DNA of 64,000 nucleotides. Origin: Pseudomonas vanderleydeniana. GTDB taxonomy: Bacteria > Pseudomonadota > Gammaproteobacteria > Pseudomonadales > Pseudomonadaceae. The notes under the pieces were generated by a model that had not been told where the DNA came from, did not search any database, and worked only from the letters and a program-made list of their open reading frames with translations. Positions 1-8,374 of the stretch are shown in pieces (within the stretch, counting starts at the first letter, position 1; each line of letters opens with the position of its first letter). The position numbers and the translations under genes are program-made. The DNA is taken from NCBI RefSeq assembly GCF_014268755.2, contig NZ_CP077093.1, positions 3,088,001 to 3,152,000 of the forward strand. The letters run 5' to 3'.

Positions 1-1083
1 GGCTTGTGCGGCGCCGGTTTCGACGTCAAAAGCCCTGACCGAACAAACAGCCGCAACGGCTACCGCGATCGCCTCTGGCAAACTCGCGCTGGCGACGTTG
101 ACCTGAAGATCCCCAAGCTGCGCCAGGGCAGCTATTTTCCCGGTTTTCTCGAACCACGACGCACCGCCGAAAAGGCCATGGCAGCCGTGATCCAGGAAGC
201 CTATATCCAGGGCGTTTCGACGCGCTCGGTCGACGAACTGGTCAAGGCCATGGGCATGTCCGGCATCTCGAAAAGCCAAGTATCCAGGCTCGCTGGCGAG
301 ATCGATGAGCGCGTCCACGCCTTCCTTGATCGACCGCTTGAGGGCGATTGGCCCTACCTGTGGATTGACGCTACCTACGTCAAGGTGCGGGAGGCCGGGC
401 GCATCGTCTCGGTCGCCGTCATAATCGCTGTGGCCGTGAACACCAACGGCGGGCGCGAGGTGCTGGGTATGCGGGTTGGCCCGTCGGAAGCCGAACCGTT
501 CTGGACGGACTTCCTGAGAAGCCTGATGCGACGCGGGCTGCGGGGTGTGAAACTGGTGATCTCTGACGCTCACGAAGGGCTCAAGGCCGCTGTTTCCAAG
601 GTTTTCCACGCGACCTGGCAACGCTGTCGCGTTCACTTCATGCGCAATGCCATGGCCCATGTCGGCAAGGGCCAGCGCACCATGGTAGCGGCCTTGCTGC
701 GCACGGTGTTTGCCCAGGACAGTCGAACCGAATGCCATCAGCAATGGCGGCTGGTGGCTGATCAACTTCGTGAGAAATACCCCAAGATCGCCACGCTCAT
801 GGACGGCTGCGAAGATGAAGTGCTGGCGCACATGGCCTTCCCGAAGGCACATCGACAGCAGTTACACAGCACTAACCCGCTGGAACGGCTAAACGCTGAG
901 ATCAAGCGGCGTACCGAAGTGGTGGGCATCTTCCCCAACGATCCGGCGATTACACGGTTGGTTGGGGCAATGCTGCTGGAGCAGAACGACGAGTGGTGCC
1001 TGCAACGGCGCTATATGCAGTTGGAGGCCTTCGAGGCGGTCAGCGATAATCCGCAGGCCAAGCTGTCGGCCGTGATCAACTAA
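1..1083 (+). CDS. IS256-family transposase, 5' end outside window
   Basis: This is a DDE transposase of the IS256 (mutator-like) family that moves its own element. The frame is open from base 1, and comparison with the complete 398-residue copy shows the first codon here is residue 39, so 38 residues are missing only because of the window edge. Catalytic Asp residues are expected in the [10 protein letters not shown] and LVISDAHEG segments, and the catalytic Glu in [15 protein letters not shown], all present. The C-terminal end (LSAVIN) is identical to the other copy. There is no frameshift, so the element is probably still active. Confidence 0.95.
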   Translation, partial: GLCGAGFDVKSPDRTNSRNGYRDRLWQTRAGDVDLKIPKLRQGSYFPGFLEPRRTAEKAMAAVIQEAYIQGVSTRSVDELVKAMGMSGISKSQVSRLAGEIDERVHAFLDRPLEGDWPYLWIDATYVKVREAGRIVSVAVIIAVAVNTNGGREVLGMRVGPSEAEPFWTDFLRSLMRRGLRGVKLVISDAHEGLKAAVSKVFHATWQRCRVHFMRNAMAHVGKGQRTMVAALLRTVFAQDSRTECHQQWRLVADQLREKYPKIATLMDGCEDEVLAHMAFPKAHRQQLHSTNPLERLNAEIKRRTEVVGIFPNDPAITRLVGAMLLEQNDEWCLQRRYMQLEAFEAVSDNPQAKLSAVIN

Positions 1084-1140
1084 ACGGCAAACTCAGTGGC
1101 CAGAGCCATGATGAGTTACACCACGTCCTGGGACACGATC
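1..1140 (+). mobile_element. IS256-family insertion sequence, left part cut off by the window edge
   Basis: This is the right-hand part of an insertion sequence whose complete copy lies at 60986-62363 on the other strand. The right terminal inverted repeat ends at 1140 (GATCGTGTCCCAGG read inward from the end). The two copies agree over the whole shared coding stretch except one base I could spot, near 762, which gives Asp here and Glu in the other copy. The flanking bases 1141-1148 (GGCGATGG) would be one side of the 8-bp target duplication, but the other side is outside the window. Confidence 0.93.
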
Positions 1141-1263
1141 GGCGATGGCGTCCGTCCAGACGACACAGGGCTGATGATTTCACCGCAAACTTCAACGTAT
1201 TCCACTCTCTGCAACCAGGTGAAGAGCCTGATAGATATGCTGCTTCCGCGCTGCAGGAAGTAG
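1141..1263 (+). pseudogene. Possible 3' remnant of a gene cut by the IS insertion
   Basis: After the IS end, frame 1 stays open for 40 codons and stops at TAG 1261-1263, directly before a hairpin. This is what the tail of a gene interrupted by the insertion would look like. A second frame (starting at 1143) is also open across the same stretch, so the true frame is uncertain, and I recognise no family. The segment might instead be only the upstream region of the HNH-ATPase operon. Confidence 0.25.
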
Positions 1264-1264
1264 A

Positions 1265-1290
1265 GACGAAAAACGCCTCCACTTTTCGTC
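1265..1290 (+). terminator. Hairpin with T-rich arm, possible terminator or attenuator
   Basis: An 8-bp perfect inverted repeat, GACGAAAA / TTTTCGTC, with a 10-base loop lies 70 bases upstream of the chosen start of the HNH-ATPase gene. It could end transcription coming from the IS or from the disrupted upstream gene, or act in the leader of the defence operon. Confidence 0.4.
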
Positions 1291-1359
1291 TTGCGCCGAT
1301 TACAGTCTGCGTTTTTCATGGATGCACCGCCCAGTCGCGGCTTCTCAGGGAAGCTTCTC

Positions 1360-3621
1360 ATGCAGTTGTTCGATCGCCGTTCCGTGCCTGTTCCCGAATT
1401 TTTTCAAAGCCGGGTGATGCAGGCGTCCCGCATGCAATTGAAAGAGTTCTTCGCCGAGGACAAACGTGTCCGTGCCCAGACACGTCCCTCGTACCTTCGA
1501 GTCGAGCTGAGAGATGCCTCGTTGTTCCGTGGGCTGGACAGGCTGTTTCATGGCAAGTGCGCGTTTTGCGAGAGCCTGATGGGTGTCACCCAGGAAACCT
1601 CTGTCTATCGCTTTCGTCCCGGCAGCAACGCCAGTCCCGCACAGAATGACGAGAATGACCACCTGTACTACGCCTGGCTGGTCAATGCGTGGGAGAACCT
1701 CTACCCGATCTGCCGTGGCTGCCTGCCCGAGCGCCGCAACCATTTTCCAGTCGAGGGGGCCAGGGCGCCGATTCCCCATGAGTTGCAGTTTTCGGCCTAT
1801 GCCGAGGATCCCGAAGGGCTGTGGCGCGATCATCCGCCCAGGGAGATGAGCCTGTTGCTCGATCCGTGCGGGGATTGGCTGCCTCACTCGCATTTCGAGA
1901 TTCATCCGTCGACCGGGACCCTCGCGACATTCAGCGATGCCGGCCTGGAAACCATACGGCACTTCAATCTCAATCGGCCCGAACTCAAGCAACGACGGGC
2001 CCAAAAGCTCGGTGAATACATGGACGCGCTGGAGTTCCTGGTGCAGTCCGCAGAGCGCAAACCAGCCGACATCGAGGCATTGTTCGATTTCTCCTCCATG
2101 GAATTCGGTGGACTGTGCCATCTGCTCTGCCTGCAGTTGGAGCCATTGCTCAAAGGCTCGTTCGGCGATGGCCGTTCGCTGAATCCGCAGCGTTTTGCCT
2201 CGGTTTTCGTCGGTCTCGGGCGGCAAGCGCGAGGGCTGGCGGTCACGCCTGCGCAGGCCCTGGATGCCGAACGCCAGGCGCCATGGGCCGAACAGGAGCC
2301 ACCGCTACCACGCCTGCAATCCATCGAACTGGAAAACTTCAAGGGGATCGAGCGCCTGTGTCTGTCCCTGCCGGCACAGTCCACCGGTTTCCAGCAGCCC
2401 GCCCTGTTGATCCTCGGAGACAATGCCGCAGGCAAGAGCTCGATCCTGGAGGCGACCGCGCTGGCGTTGTGCTCTTCCACGGCGCGTGGCAGGTTGCGGC
2501 TTGACCCGCGCAAGCTGCCGCTCGATCCACGGTTGATGGGGGTGGCCCGGACGATGGCGTCCAAGCGTGCACAGGTCGTTCTGACGTTCGACGACTCGAC
2601 TCGTCGAACGCTGACCATCAGCGGCCGGAGCTACCAATCGCAGGGGCAGGATGAACGGCCTCCGGTATTTGCCTATGGCGCTTTTCGCCAGTATCTGAAC
2701 CGCACGCGCGACTTCGGCGAGGCCCGATGGATCGTCAACCTGTTCAAGTCCGATGTGCTGCTGCCCAACCCGGAGAAATGGCTGCTGGGACTCGAACAAC
2801 ATGACTTCGATCAGGTGGTCAGGGCATTGCGCGAGGTGTTGTCGATCGAATCGGTGTTCAAGGTCATCGAGCGTGACGAGGCGGGCCGATCCCGCCGCTG
2901 CCATATCGTTACCGCCACCGGCCGTACGCCGTTGAGTCATGCATCATCGGGCTATCGCTCCATGCTGGCGATGGTCTGCGACATCATTCGCGGCCTGATG
3001 GACCGGACGCTCAACCCATCTTTCGAGGATCTGGAAAGCGCCCGCGCCGTGGTACTGATCGATGAGGTAGAGGCCCATCTGCACCCGCGCTGGAAGATCC
3101 AGATCATGCGGGCCCTGCGGGCGGCCTTGCCGGAGGTCACCTTTATCGCCACCACTCACGACCCGCTGTGCCTGCGCGGCATGCAGGATGGCGAGGTGGT
3201 CGTCATGCAGCGGGTCCCGAGCGGCCAGCGGGCCGACACCCAACTGCCGGTCATGGTCGAGCAGGTGGTCCGCCTGCCGAATGTCAGCCAACTGACCGTG
3301 GAGCAACTGCTGACCTCGGATTTCTTCAGCCTGACCTCCACCGACCAGCCGGACACCGAGCGAGAGCTGGCCCACTTCGCTGACCTGCTGAGCGCCCGCG
3401 AGAGAGGCGAGCCGCTGACGGCTGCACAACAGGAGGCTTGGCGCAGTCTCGAACGTGATATCGCCGATGCCTTGCCGGTGGGCTCCACCGAAGTCCAGCG
3501 GCTGGTGCAGGAGGCTGTTGTCGACTACCTGAAGGGCCGGCGGCGGACCTCAGCGGAACAGCTCACGCATCTGCGCAGCGACGCCAAACAGCGCATCCTC
3601 GGCATCCTGGAAGGACTCTGA
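1360..3621 (+). CDS. AAA-type ATPase with N-terminal degenerate HNH domain (PtuA-like defence ATPase)
   Basis: This 753-residue protein is probably the ATPase sensor of an anti-phage system. Its N-terminal third (about 1-250) is a TIGR02646-like HNH region with zinc cysteines C67/C70 and C118/C121. The catalytic Glu-His pair of the family is replaced by Y83-R84, and the CxHCN ending is changed to CRGC, so this domain looks inactive. The C-terminal part is an ABC/RecF-like ATPase: Walker A GDNAAGKS at 353-360, signature-like SSGYRS near 529, Walker B with D568-E569 followed by HLHPRW, and a switch His at 600 (TTHD). Longer starts exist (TTG 1291, ATG 1318). ATG 1360 is preferred because AGGGA precedes it and because the N-terminus then aligns with the next protein (both carry an SVPVP motif near residue 9). 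The next gene begins 3 bases after the stop. Confidence 0.85.
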   Translation: MQLFDRRSVPVPEFFQSRVMQASRMQLKEFFAEDKRVRAQTRPSYLRVELRDASLFRGLDRLFHGKCAFCESLMGVTQETSVYRFRPGSNASPAQNDENDHLYYAWLVNAWENLYPICRGCLPERRNHFPVEGARAPIPHELQFSAYAEDPEGLWRDHPPREMSLLLDPCGDWLPHSHFEIHPSTGTLATFSDAGLETIRHFNLNRPELKQRRAQKLGEYMDALEFLVQSAERKPADIEALFDFSSMEFGGLCHLLCLQLEPLLKGSFGDGRSLNPQRFASVFVGLGRQARGLAVTPAQALDAERQAPWAEQEPPLPRLQSIELENFKGIERLCLSLPAQSTGFQQPALLILGDNAAGKSSILEATALALCSSTARGRLRLDPRKLPLDPRLMGVARTMASKRAQVVLTFDDSTRRTLTISGRSYQSQGQDERPPVFAYGAFRQYLNRTRDFGEARWIVNLFKSDVLLPNPEKWLLGLEQHDFDQVVRALREVLSIESVFKVIERDEAGRSRRCHIVTATGRTPLSHASSGYRSMLAMVCDIIRGLMDRTLNPSFEDLESARAVVLIDEVEAHLHPRWKIQIMRALRAALPEVTFIATTHDPLCLRGMQDGEVVVMQRVPSGQRADTQLPVMVEQVVRLPNVSQLTVEQLLTSDFFSLTSTDQPDTERELAHFADLLSARERGEPLTAAQQEAWRSLERDIADALPVGSTEVQRLVQEAVVDYLKGRRRTSAEQLTHLRSDAKQRILGILEGL

Positions 3622-3624
3622 AGC

Positions 3625-4653
3625 ATGCGTGCCGTCAGTCGCGATAGCGTTCCGGTGCCCGATGCCATGTCGGGAGAAGAATCACCGGCGAAAAAGGAGC
3701 TGCAGAAACTCCAGGATTACTTCAAGGCACCCAAGGGGGCGTTACCGGCCTTTGCCGTCTACAAGTCCGACAGCGTCAAGAAGCAGTTGCATGAGCTGTT
3801 CCACGGCAAGTGCGCCTACTGCGAGAGCTTCTACTACGGCAGTGCGCCGGTGGATATCGAGCACTATCGGCCCAAGGGCCGTGTCTACGAAGAGCCGGAC
3901 CACCCTGGCTACTGGTGGATCGCCATGGACTGGGAAAACCTGTTGCCCAGCTGCATTCACTGCAACCGGCGCAGTGGACAGGTAACGCCCACGTTGTCGG
4001 CGAGCCTGGTCCGCCTGGTCAATGAAGACAAGGCGTTCAGCCGCTCGAGGATGCTTCAGACCGGCAAGCAGGACAGCTTTCCCATCCTCGGTCAGCGGGC
4101 TGTGGTGGGGGCCTCGGACTTTTCCGGTGAACAGGCATTGCTGCTGGATCCGTGCCGGGACCAGCCTGAAGAGCACCTGCGGTTTCATGTCGACAGCGAC
4201 AACCTGATAGGCCTGGTCCTGCCCAAGCCCCATGACAGTGGCGGGCTGGCCCTGGGCGCTGGCGTGGCGGGCGTCAGGCCGGAGTTGCGCGGGGTGATCG
4301 AGCAGGCGCTGGCGGATGGGTTGAGCCTGCGAGGGGCGGTATCGATCCATGTCTACGGCCTGAATCGGCTCGGCCTGGTACAGGAGCGCACACGGCTACT
4401 GCGCCAGCTGGAGTTCCTGGAAATGCTGTCGGTGGAAATGGGGCTGATGGCCCAGGAGCTGGAGCCTGACGCGCAGGCCGAGGGGGTCGAGAGTGAGGAG
4501 GCGCGGGCGCGCAGCGAGCGCATTGCCAGGCGACTGCGGTTTCTCCAGGAGCAGATACTGGGGGAGATCAAGGCCATGGCCCGGCCCGAGGCGCCTTACT
4601 CGGCGATGGTCCGGGAGTGGCTGGAGGGGTTTAAGGAGCGCTTGCGTCGCTGA
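3625..4653 (+). CDS. HNH endonuclease (PtuB-like, TIGR02646 type)
   Basis: This 342-residue protein is probably the nuclease effector paired with the upstream ATPase. The HNH core is intact: zinc cysteines C63/C66 in HGKCAYCE, the catalytic E79-H80 in VDIEHYRPKG, and C110-x-H112-C113-N114 near the second zinc site. Beyond the core it shares further blocks with the N-terminal third of the ATPase (LLLDPC near residue 172, LNRLGLVQERTRLLRQ later), so the two arose from one ancestor. A helical, charged C-terminus follows. The gene starts 3 bases after the ATPase stop, so the two are cotranscribed. Its stop is only 4 bases from the end of the convergent START-domain gene. By family knowledge, PtuB proteins degrade nucleic acid on phage infection; target and trigger cannot be read here. 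Confidence 0.85.
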   Translation: MRAVSRDSVPVPDAMSGEESPAKKELQKLQDYFKAPKGALPAFAVYKSDSVKKQLHELFHGKCAYCESFYYGSAPVDIEHYRPKGRVYEEPDHPGYWWIAMDWENLLPSCIHCNRRSGQVTPTLSASLVRLVNEDKAFSRSRMLQTGKQDSFPILGQRAVVGASDFSGEQALLLDPCRDQPEEHLRFHVDSDNLIGLVLPKPHDSGGLALGAGVAGVRPELRGVIEQALADGLSLRGAVSIHVYGLNRLGLVQERTRLLRQLEFLEMLSVEMGLMAQELEPDAQAEGVESEEARARSERIARRLRFLQEQILGEIKAMARPEAPYSAMVREWLEGFKERLRR

Positions 4654-4657
4654 GGCC

Positions 4658-5284
4658 TCAGGGCGTATCCCGTACACCCTGGCGCTCCGCCACCGCCCGC
4701 AACGTCTTGAGGCTGACCATCGGCGCATCGACCACGAACCGGTTGGCCAGCCAGGAGGGGATGTCCCCGGCCGGCTCGGCCTGCAGCTGGTAGGTCACTT
4801 CGGTCTCGCCGTCAGTCTTGGGCCGCATCTGCCACAGGCCGCTCAGCTGGCGCACGCGAATCAGGCCTGTGACTGGCGGCAGGTAGTCGGGTGTCGCCTC
4901 CAGGCGGCGGACCAGGCTGCCGTCGTCGCCCTGTTCGGTGTGCACGTGCAACACCATGTCCCGCGGTGCGGCGGGCCAGGGCAGCTCGGTGGTGAGGTAG
5001 ACCCAGGTGTCATCGCCGTCGTTCTTCAGCAGGCGCATCTCGGCACAGGCGTACAGCCATTTGCAGGCGACCCTGAGGTTTTCCTGCAGGTCGCGCAGGG
5101 TCGAGACTTCGGCCTTGATATCGGCCACGCCGCGAAAGCTCTGGTAGCGTGAACCCGGCACCTGCGTCAGGTAGACCTTGATGCCGTCTTCCTCGTGGGC
5201 CAGCTTCCAGTTTTCCGCCGCGGCCAGGGTGGCCGTACCCAGGCAGGCCGTTGTCAGGGCGATCACGGATAACAGGGTTTTCAT
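4658..5284 (-). CDS. Exported START-domain lipid-binding-like protein
   Basis: This 208-residue protein starts with a signal peptide (MKTLLSVIALTTACLGTATLAAA) and then has the pattern of a bacterial START domain: a GIKVYLTQVPGS strand, a Trp-rich centre (KWLYACAEMR, WVYLTTELPWP), and a C-terminal helix ending in LKTLRAVAERQG. START domains bind hydrophobic ligands in a deep pocket, and the protein is likely periplasmic. It is monocistronic, converging on the HNH gene with a 4-base gap. The ligand cannot be inferred. Confidence 0.8.
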   Translation of the reverse strand: MKTLLSVIALTTACLGTATLAAAENWKLAHEEDGIKVYLTQVPGSRYQSFRGVADIKAEVSTLRDLQENLRVACKWLYACAEMRLLKNDGDDTWVYLTTELPWPAAPRDMVLHVHTEQGDDGSLVRRLEATPDYLPPVTGLIRVRQLSGLWQMRPKTDGETEVTYQLQAEPAGDIPSWLANRFVVDAPMVSLKTLRAVAERQGVRDTP

Positions 5285-5389
5285 TCGCAGCCTCCGCAGA
5301 CACCCGACGGTAGGTTCAGGTCTGTCAGATATAACACGCGAACGCGAAGTTTATTCGATGGTTTTGCGCGGTTGTGCTTCGAGGGGGGC

Positions 5390-5422
5390 ACCTGTCGTCG
5401 CGAGCTGCGGGCGACGACAGGT
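5390..5422 (-). terminator. Strong hairpin after the ABC importer operon
   Basis: A perfect 12-bp inverted repeat (ACCTGTCGTCGC / GCGACGACAGGT) with a 9-base loop lies 18 bases after the stop of the ABC ATPase gene. There is no long T run, so it may be a pause or RNA-stability hairpin as much as an intrinsic terminator. Confidence 0.6.
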
Positions 5423-5439
5423 TGGGGTGGGACGGGGTA

Positions 5440-6594
5440 TCAGTGGCTGCCTGCGGCCTTGTTCAGGTCGCTTTCCTGCCACTCGGTGTAGACGCAGGCA
5501 TCGGCGGTGGCCCAGCGCACGACGACCGAGTCACCGGCCTTGAGCGGCATGCCGGTGGCGGACAGGGCCTTGACGGTCATCGCCGTGCCGCCCTGGGTGA
5601 CGACACTGCAGGTCTGGCTTTCACCGAGGAACAGTACCTCGCCGACGGTCGCCTTGACCTGGTTCCAGCCGGCGGCCAGGGGTTCGCTGGCGGCCTGTTC
5701 GAGGCTCAGGGCCAGGGCCTTTTCCGGCCGCACCATCAGCAGGATGTCCTGGTCGTTCTGCAGGCCCGAGGTCAGTCGGATCGACAGTGCCTGGCTCTCG
5801 AAGCTGGCGGCCCCGTTGCCCTGGGCCTTGAGCCGCAGGAAGTTGGAGTTGCCCAGGAACGAGGCGACGAAGGCATTCGGCGGATTCTGGTAGAGGTCAT
5901 AGCCACTGCCCAGGCCGACGATCTTGCCGTGGCTGAAGATGGCGATGCGCTGGGACAGGCGCATGGCTTCTTCCTGGTCGTGGGTCACGTAGACGATGGT
6001 GATGCCCAGGCGCCGATGCAACTGGCGCAGCTCGTCCTGCAGGTCCTCGCGCAGTTTCTTGTCCAGGGCGCCGAGCGGTTCGTCCATCAGCAGGATCCGT
6101 GGCTCATAGACCAGGGCCCGGGCAATCGCCACGCGCTGTTGTTGACCGCCGGACAGTTGCGCCGGGCGGCGATGGGCGAACTTGTCCAGCTGGACCAGCT
6201 TGAGCATGGCATCGACGCGCTTGTCCCGCTCGGCGGCATCGAGCTTGCGAATGGCCAGGGGGAAGGCGATGTTGTCGCGGACCGAGAGGTGCGGGAACAG
6301 CGAGTAACGCTGGAACACCATGCCGATGTCACGCTTGTGCGGCGGCACGTTGACCAGCGACTTGCCCTCGACCAGGATCTCCCCGGTGCTGGGCGTCTCG
6401 AAACCGGCCAGCATCGACAGGGTGGTGCTCTTGCCCGAGCCGCTGGAGCCGAGGAAGGTCAGGAACTCGCCGTCCTTGATGTCCAGCGAGATGTTGTCCA
6501 CGGCGGCGAAGTCGCCGTAGTGCTTGTTCAGGTTGCGCAGGCTGACCAGGGTACGGTCGTTCTGTTGTGCGGAGTCTTTGATCACGGCACTCAT
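5440..6594 (-). CDS. ABC importer ATP-binding subunit, PotA-like
   Basis: This 384-residue ATPase energises a polyamine/opine-type ABC importer at the inner face of the cytoplasmic membrane. Walker A GSSGSGKST is at about 49-57, Q-loop FQRYSLFPH near 94, signature LSGGQQQR at 147-154, Walker B LLMDEP at 169-174 and switch THDQEEA after it. A C-terminal TOBE-like region (about 270-384) is typical of the PotA/MalK class. ATG 6594 is chosen over 6630 because AGGAG sits at proper distance before it and the longer form would overlap the permease gene. It is the last gene of a four-gene operon (binding protein, two permeases, ATPase). Confidence 0.93.
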   Translation of the reverse strand: MSAVIKDSAQQNDRTLVSLRNLNKHYGDFAAVDNISLDIKDGEFLTFLGSSGSGKSTTLSMLAGFETPSTGEILVEGKSLVNVPPHKRDIGMVFQRYSLFPHLSVRDNIAFPLAIRKLDAAERDKRVDAMLKLVQLDKFAHRRPAQLSGGQQQRVAIARALVYEPRILLMDEPLGALDKKLREDLQDELRQLHRRLGITIVYVTHDQEEAMRLSQRIAIFSHGKIVGLGSGYDLYQNPPNAFVASFLGNSNFLRLKAQGNGAASFESQALSIRLTSGLQNDQDILLMVRPEKALALSLEQAASEPLAAGWNQVKATVGEVLFLGESQTCSVVTQGGTAMTVKALSATGMPLKAGDSVVVRWATADACVYTEWQESDLNKAAGSH

Positions 6595-6613
6595 CTTGTC
6601 TACTCCTGGGCGC

Positions 6614-7423
6614 TCAGGCGCTGAGTTCATTGCGCCGACGCAGGGCGGCGGCTATCACCATCACCAACACCGACAGGCCGATCAGCAGCGTCGAAGCGAC
6701 GGCGATCACCGGGGTCAGGTCCTGGCGCAGGGTGGTCCACATTTTTACGGGCAGGGTCTGCAGGGTCGGGCTGGCCATCATCACGCTCAGCACCACCTCG
6801 TCCCACGACACCAGGAAGGCGAACAGGGCACCGGCGACCATGCCGGGACGGATGGCCGGGAAGGTCACCTTGAACACCGCCTGCAGGCGCGAGGCGCCAC
6901 AGATCACCGCGGCATCCTCGATCGACTGGTCGAACAGTTTCAGCGAGTTGATGATCGAGATGATGGTGAAGGGCAGGGCGACGATCACGTGGCTGACCAC
7001 GAAGGCGAACATCGTGCCGGTGTAGCCCAGCTTGAGGAACAGCGCATAGACGGCCACCGCGATGATCACCAGCGGCACGATCATCGGCAGGGTGAACAGC
7101 CCGTAGAGCATTTCACGACCGGGGAAGCGCCCGCGCACCAGGGCGAAGGCGGTCGGCAGGCCCAGCGCGACGGCACAGACGGTGGTCAGCACGGCGACCT
7201 TGAGGCTGGCCAGGGCGGCGCTCATCCACTCCGGGTTGGAGAAGAACTGGCCGTACCATTTCAGGGTCCAGCCCGGTGGTGGGAACACCAGCCACTGCGA
7301 GGAACCGAACGACAGCAGGACGATGAACACGATCGGCAGCAACAGGAACAGCGCGATCAGTCCGGTGGTGAGGTAGAGGCCCAGGCGCATGCGCCGGCTC
7401 ATGGCATTCGGGGTCAGGAGCAT
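6614..7423 (-). CDS. ABC importer permease, PotC-like
   Basis: This 269-residue inner-membrane permease has six predicted hydrophobic segments. It carries the EAA-type cytoplasmic loop around residues 174-195 (EDAAVICGASRLQAVFKVTFP), which contacts the ATPase. Its pattern is that of the PotC half of polyamine-type transporters. It follows the PotB-like gene by 6 bases and precedes the ATPase by about 20. Confidence 0.93.
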   Translation of the reverse strand: MLLTPNAMSRRMRLGLYLTTGLIALFLLLPIVFIVLLSFGSSQWLVFPPPGWTLKWYGQFFSNPEWMSAALASLKVAVLTTVCAVALGLPTAFALVRGRFPGREMLYGLFTLPMIVPLVIIAVAVYALFLKLGYTGTMFAFVVSHVIVALPFTIISIINSLKLFDQSIEDAAVICGASRLQAVFKVTFPAIRPGMVAGALFAFLVSWDEVVLSVMMASPTLQTLPVKMWTTLRQDLTPVIAVASTLLIGLSVLVMVIAAALRRRNELSA

Positions 7424-7429
7424 GGCGGC

Positions 7430-8374
7430 TTACCTCGCATTGCTCGCGCCGACCGGGGATTCCGGCTGGAGCTTCAGGTAGAAGTAGAACAGCACCAGGG
7501 TGATCAGGATCAGCAGGGCGGCGCCGGCGCTGGCCAGGCCCCAGTTGAGGAACGATTGCACCTGTTGAATGATGAACTCCGGCAGCATCATGTTCTGCGC
7601 GCCGCCCAGCAGGGCCGGCGTGACGTAGTAACCCAGGGACATCACGAACACCATCAGTGCGCCGGAAAACAGTCCCGGACGGCACAGCGGCAGGAAGACC
7701 CGGAAGAAGTTGGTCCACGGGCTGGCACCACAGATGGAGCCGGCCTGCAGGATCATCGGGTCGATGGCCTGCATGGTCGCCTGCAGGGGCAGGACGATGA
7801 ACGGAATCATGATGTAGCTCATGCCGATCACCACGCCGGTCAGGTTGTGCACCATCTCCAGCGGTTGGTCGATGATCCCCAGGCCCATCAGCAGCTTGTT
7901 GATCACACCCGAGGCCTGCAGCAGCACCAGCCAGGAGTAGGTGCGCGCCAGCAGGCTGGTCCACATCGACAGCAGGACGATATTGAGCAGCCAGCGGCCC
8001 CAGCCCCGTGGTACCAGGGTGATTGCCCAGGCCAGCGGGAAGCCCAGCAGCAGGCTGAACAGCGTGACCAGGCCGGCCACCGAGAAGGTGTTGAGCAGCA
8101 CCCGTGCATACGCCGAGTTGGCGAACAGTTGCTGGTAGTTCTCAAGCCCCGGGGTAGGCTCCAGCACGCCGCGCAGCAGCAGGCCGATCAGCGGTGCGAG
8201 AAAGAACACGCCCAGGAACAGCAGGGCGGGGGCCAGGTTGCTGGCGCCCTTCCAGCGTCGGGCCAGCGAAGGTGTGGATTTCATGACAGCCGCCTTGCCG
8301 GAGGCCGAGCCGGCGGCGCCAGCGGCGCCTCCGGTCGGTTGGGAGGAATGGGACGCGGAAGCGGCCATTTTCAT
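7430..8374 (-). CDS. ABC importer permease, PotB-like
   Basis: This 314-residue inner-membrane permease has a low-complexity Ala/Gly/Ser-rich N-terminal tail (first ~30 residues) followed by six hydrophobic segments and an EAA-like loop (ILQAGSICGASPWTNFFRVF). ATG 8374 is chosen because it overlaps the upstream stop as ATGA, suggesting translational coupling with the binding-protein gene; a start at 8395 is also open. The Ala/Gly tail is unusual for PotB proteins and may be a linker of no catalytic role. Confidence 0.9.
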   Translation of the reverse strand: MKMAASASHSSQPTGGAAGAAGSASGKAAVMKSTPSLARRWKGASNLAPALLFLGVFFLAPLIGLLLRGVLEPTPGLENYQQLFANSAYARVLLNTFSVAGLVTLFSLLLGFPLAWAITLVPRGWGRWLLNIVLLSMWTSLLARTYSWLVLLQASGVINKLLMGLGIIDQPLEMVHNLTGVVIGMSYIMIPFIVLPLQATMQAIDPMILQAGSICGASPWTNFFRVFLPLCRPGLFSGALMVFVMSLGYYVTPALLGGAQNMMLPEFIIQQVQSFLNWGLASAGAALLILITLVLFYFYLKLQPESPVGASNAR

